NCBI GenBank assembly: GCA_028284745.1
Contig: JANQRC010000068.1
Location: 1-64,000 of the forward strand
Length of the DNA: 64,000 bases
Direction: 5' to 3'
Source: Flavobacteriaceae bacterium
GTDB taxonomy: Bacteria; Bacteroidota; Bacteroidia; Flavobacteriales; Flavobacteriaceae
Part shown: piece by piece, positions 62,811-64,000 of the stretch
Numbering within the stretch: the stretch's first letter is position 1
How the letters are laid out: every line of letters begins with the position of its first letter
Made by a program: the position numbers and the translations under genes
The notes under the pieces: generated by a model
Seen by the model: the letters and a program-made list of their open reading frames with translations, nothing else
What the model was told of the DNA's origin: nothing
Database searches by the model: none

Positions 62811-64000
62811 TTATAGCTCTAGGGCTTTCTTGATATTCCCATCCATTAATAGTTCAACAGGATTTTCAATAGCTTCCTTAACTGCGACCAAGAACCCAAC
62901 AGACTCGCGACCGTCGATGATTCTATGATCATAGGACAATGCCACATACATCACTGGCGCAGCAACAATTTGGCCATCTTTTACGATGGGGCGTTCTACA
63001 ATGTTGTGCATACCCAGAATTCCTGATTGGGGCGGATTGATGATCGGGGTAGAAAGCATAGACCCAAACACGCCTCCATTCGATATGGTGAAGGTGCCAC
63101 CTGTCATCTCATCCACAGTAATTTGTCCATCACGTGCACGAATGGCCAGTCGCTTCACTTCAGCTTCAACACCTCTAAAAGATAAATTCTCAGCATTTCG
63201 TATCACGGGGACCATTAGCCCTTTTGGGCCAGAGACAGCAATGCTAATATCACAGAAATCGTAGGCGATCATCTCTTTGCCATCGATCATGGAATTTACT
63301 TCAGGATATTCTTGTAAAGCTCGTACCACTGCTTTGGTGAAGAACGACATGAACCCTAAACTTACACCATGCTTGGCCTTGAAGGTTTCTTTGTATTCCT
63401 TGCGAAGGGCGAATACAGCAGACATGTCGACCTCATTGAATGTGGTAAGCATAGCTGTCTCATTCTTTGCTGAGACCAATCGCTCGGCCACTTTTCTGCG
63501 GAGCATGGACATCTTCTTGCGGCTGCTTCCTCTACTGCCACCTGAGGGAGTGCCCATAGCAGGGACTGCATTTGTTGCATCTTCTTTGGTGATTCTGCCA
63601 TCTCGCCCTGTACCTTGTATGTCTTTCGCCTCGATACCTTTTTCGGCCAATATCTTTTTGGCGGCTGGTGAAGCAGTGCCTGAGGCATAGGTCGTCTTTT
63701 CTTCAACCTTTGGTGCTTCGGGCTTTGGTGTTTCTTTGGTCGCTTCCTTTGGCTCTTCTTTGGCAGATGCCTCACCTCCAGCAGGTTTTTCTGCAGAGGT
63801 GTCGATCAAACAAACCACTTGGCCTACTGCAACAGCATCGCCTTCTTCAGCTTTTAGCGTAATGGTGCCACTGGCTTCGGCCGGTAGTTCAAGCGTGGCT
63901 TTGTCAGAGTCGACCTCTGCGATGGCTTGGTCTTTCTCTACATAGTCGCCATCTTGCACGAGCCATTCTGCGATTTCTACTTCGGTGATCGACTCTCCCG
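62811..64000 (-). CDS. sucB: 2-oxoglutarate dehydrogenase E2 (dihydrolipoyl succinyltransferase), 5' end outside the window
   Basis: The frame is open to the right edge, so the N-terminus is missing by a few dozen codons at most. The lipoyl domain has GESITEVEIAEWL before the Val-Gln-Asp-Gly-Asp stretch and the lipoylated Lys in EVDSDKATLELPAE. An Ala/Pro/Lys-rich linker follows, then the peripheral subunit-binding domain (SPAAKKILAEKGIEAKDIQGTGRDGRITKED). The catalytic domain ends with the active-site SYDHRIIDGRESVGFLVAVKEAIENP. The GES motif and DHRIIDGRESVGFL favour the succinyltransferase over the acetyltransferase. It transfers succinyl to CoA in the TCA cycle. Start codon not visible. 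Confidence 0.92.
   Translation of the reverse strand, partial: GESITEVEIAEWLVQDGDYVEKDQAIAEVDSDKATLELPAEASGTITLKAEEGDAVAVGQVVCLIDTSAEKPAGGEASAKEEPKEATKETPKPEAPKVEEKTTYASGTASPAAKKILAEKGIEAKDIQGTGRDGRITKEDATNAVPAMGTPSGGSRGSSRKKMSMLRRKVAERLVSAKNETAMLTTFNEVDMSAVFALRKEYKETFKAKHGVSLGFMSFFTKAVVRALQEYPEVNSMIDGKEMIAYDFCDISIAVSGPKGLMVPVIRNAENLSFRGVEAEVKRLAIRARDGQITVDEMTGGTFTISNGGVFGSMLSTPIINPPQSGILGMHNIVERPIVKDGQIVAAPVMYVALSYDHRIIDGRESVGFLVAVKEAIENPVELLMDGNIKKALEL

Overview
The window is a gene-dense chromosomal segment from a member of the Bacteroidota, most likely a marine Flavobacteriaceae. The evidence is the many outer-membrane and type IX secretion (T9SS) proteins, TonB-dependent receptors with an N-terminal carboxypeptidase-like domain, GLPGLI and DUF4270 families, a single-polypeptide SdhC, atpDC apart from the other ATP synthase genes, and promoters with the Bacteroidota -7 element TAnnTTTG instead of sigma70 boxes. 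I see no prophage, insertion sequence, CRISPR array or rRNA. Genus cannot be settled by reading.

Layout. 1-4.8 kb: a 1578-residue RHS/YD-type surface protein with C-terminal PKD-like repeats. 5.0-8.6 kb: sdhCAB. 8.6-14.3 kb: a methionine/glutamine-type aminotransferase, an unknown protein, a HAD phosphatase, an omega-amidase, an Ig-like lipoprotein and ComF. 14.3-18.1 kb: an outer-membrane receptor, a GLPGLI protein and a small secreted Cys-rich protein. 18.4-23.1 kb: glyS and a T9SS cargo. 23.1-26.9 kb: a large SprA-like outer-membrane protein with a small lipoprotein. 27.0-28.9 kb: xth and a Tas-type aldo/keto reductase. 29.2-37.8 kb: two tandem paralogous LamG/T9SS surface proteins. 38.0-42.9 kb: panC-panD, a flippase-like membrane protein, an esterase-fold protein and radA. 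43.0-47.6 kb: GlgA-like protein, DUF4270 lipoprotein, glmS. 47.7-52.1 kb: TonB-dependent receptor and SGNH lipoprotein. 52.3-56.4 kb: atpD, atpC, rpoN, PAP2-like. 56.4-61.8 kb: sprT/porT, an exbB-x-exbD-exbD operon, tRNA-Ser, ansA, tatD. 61.8-64.0 kb: a retropepsin-like protein, a tiny membrane protein, and the E2 subunit of 2-oxoglutarate dehydrogenase cut by the window edge.

How it works together. Housekeeping metabolism (TCA cycle, F1 ATPase, pantothenate, UDP-GlcNAc precursor, glycyl-tRNA, DNA repair) is interleaved with envelope modules. SprT/PorT (T9SS) sits beside ExbB/ExbD energisers, and three proteins ending in T9SS-type sorting domains (about 20.0, 29.2 and 33.2 kb) are plausible clients.

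The least conventional signals are non-coding. Two mid-operon spacers (sdhA-sdhB and atpD-atpC) carry the same inverted/tandem motif. A longer diverged repeat occurs at 28.9 and 62.5 kb. Several genes have a -7 box only 3-6 nt before the start codon, suggesting leaderless mRNAs. A terminator-like hairpin lies inside a coding region next to panD. Three proteins keep a known fold but lose catalytic motifs: GlgA-like, esterase-like and PAP2-like. I found no clear-cut unknown defence or mobile system. The best candidates for undescribed biology are the Cys-rich peptide/GLPGLI/receptor locus, the SprA-like protein/lipoprotein pair and the two repeat families.
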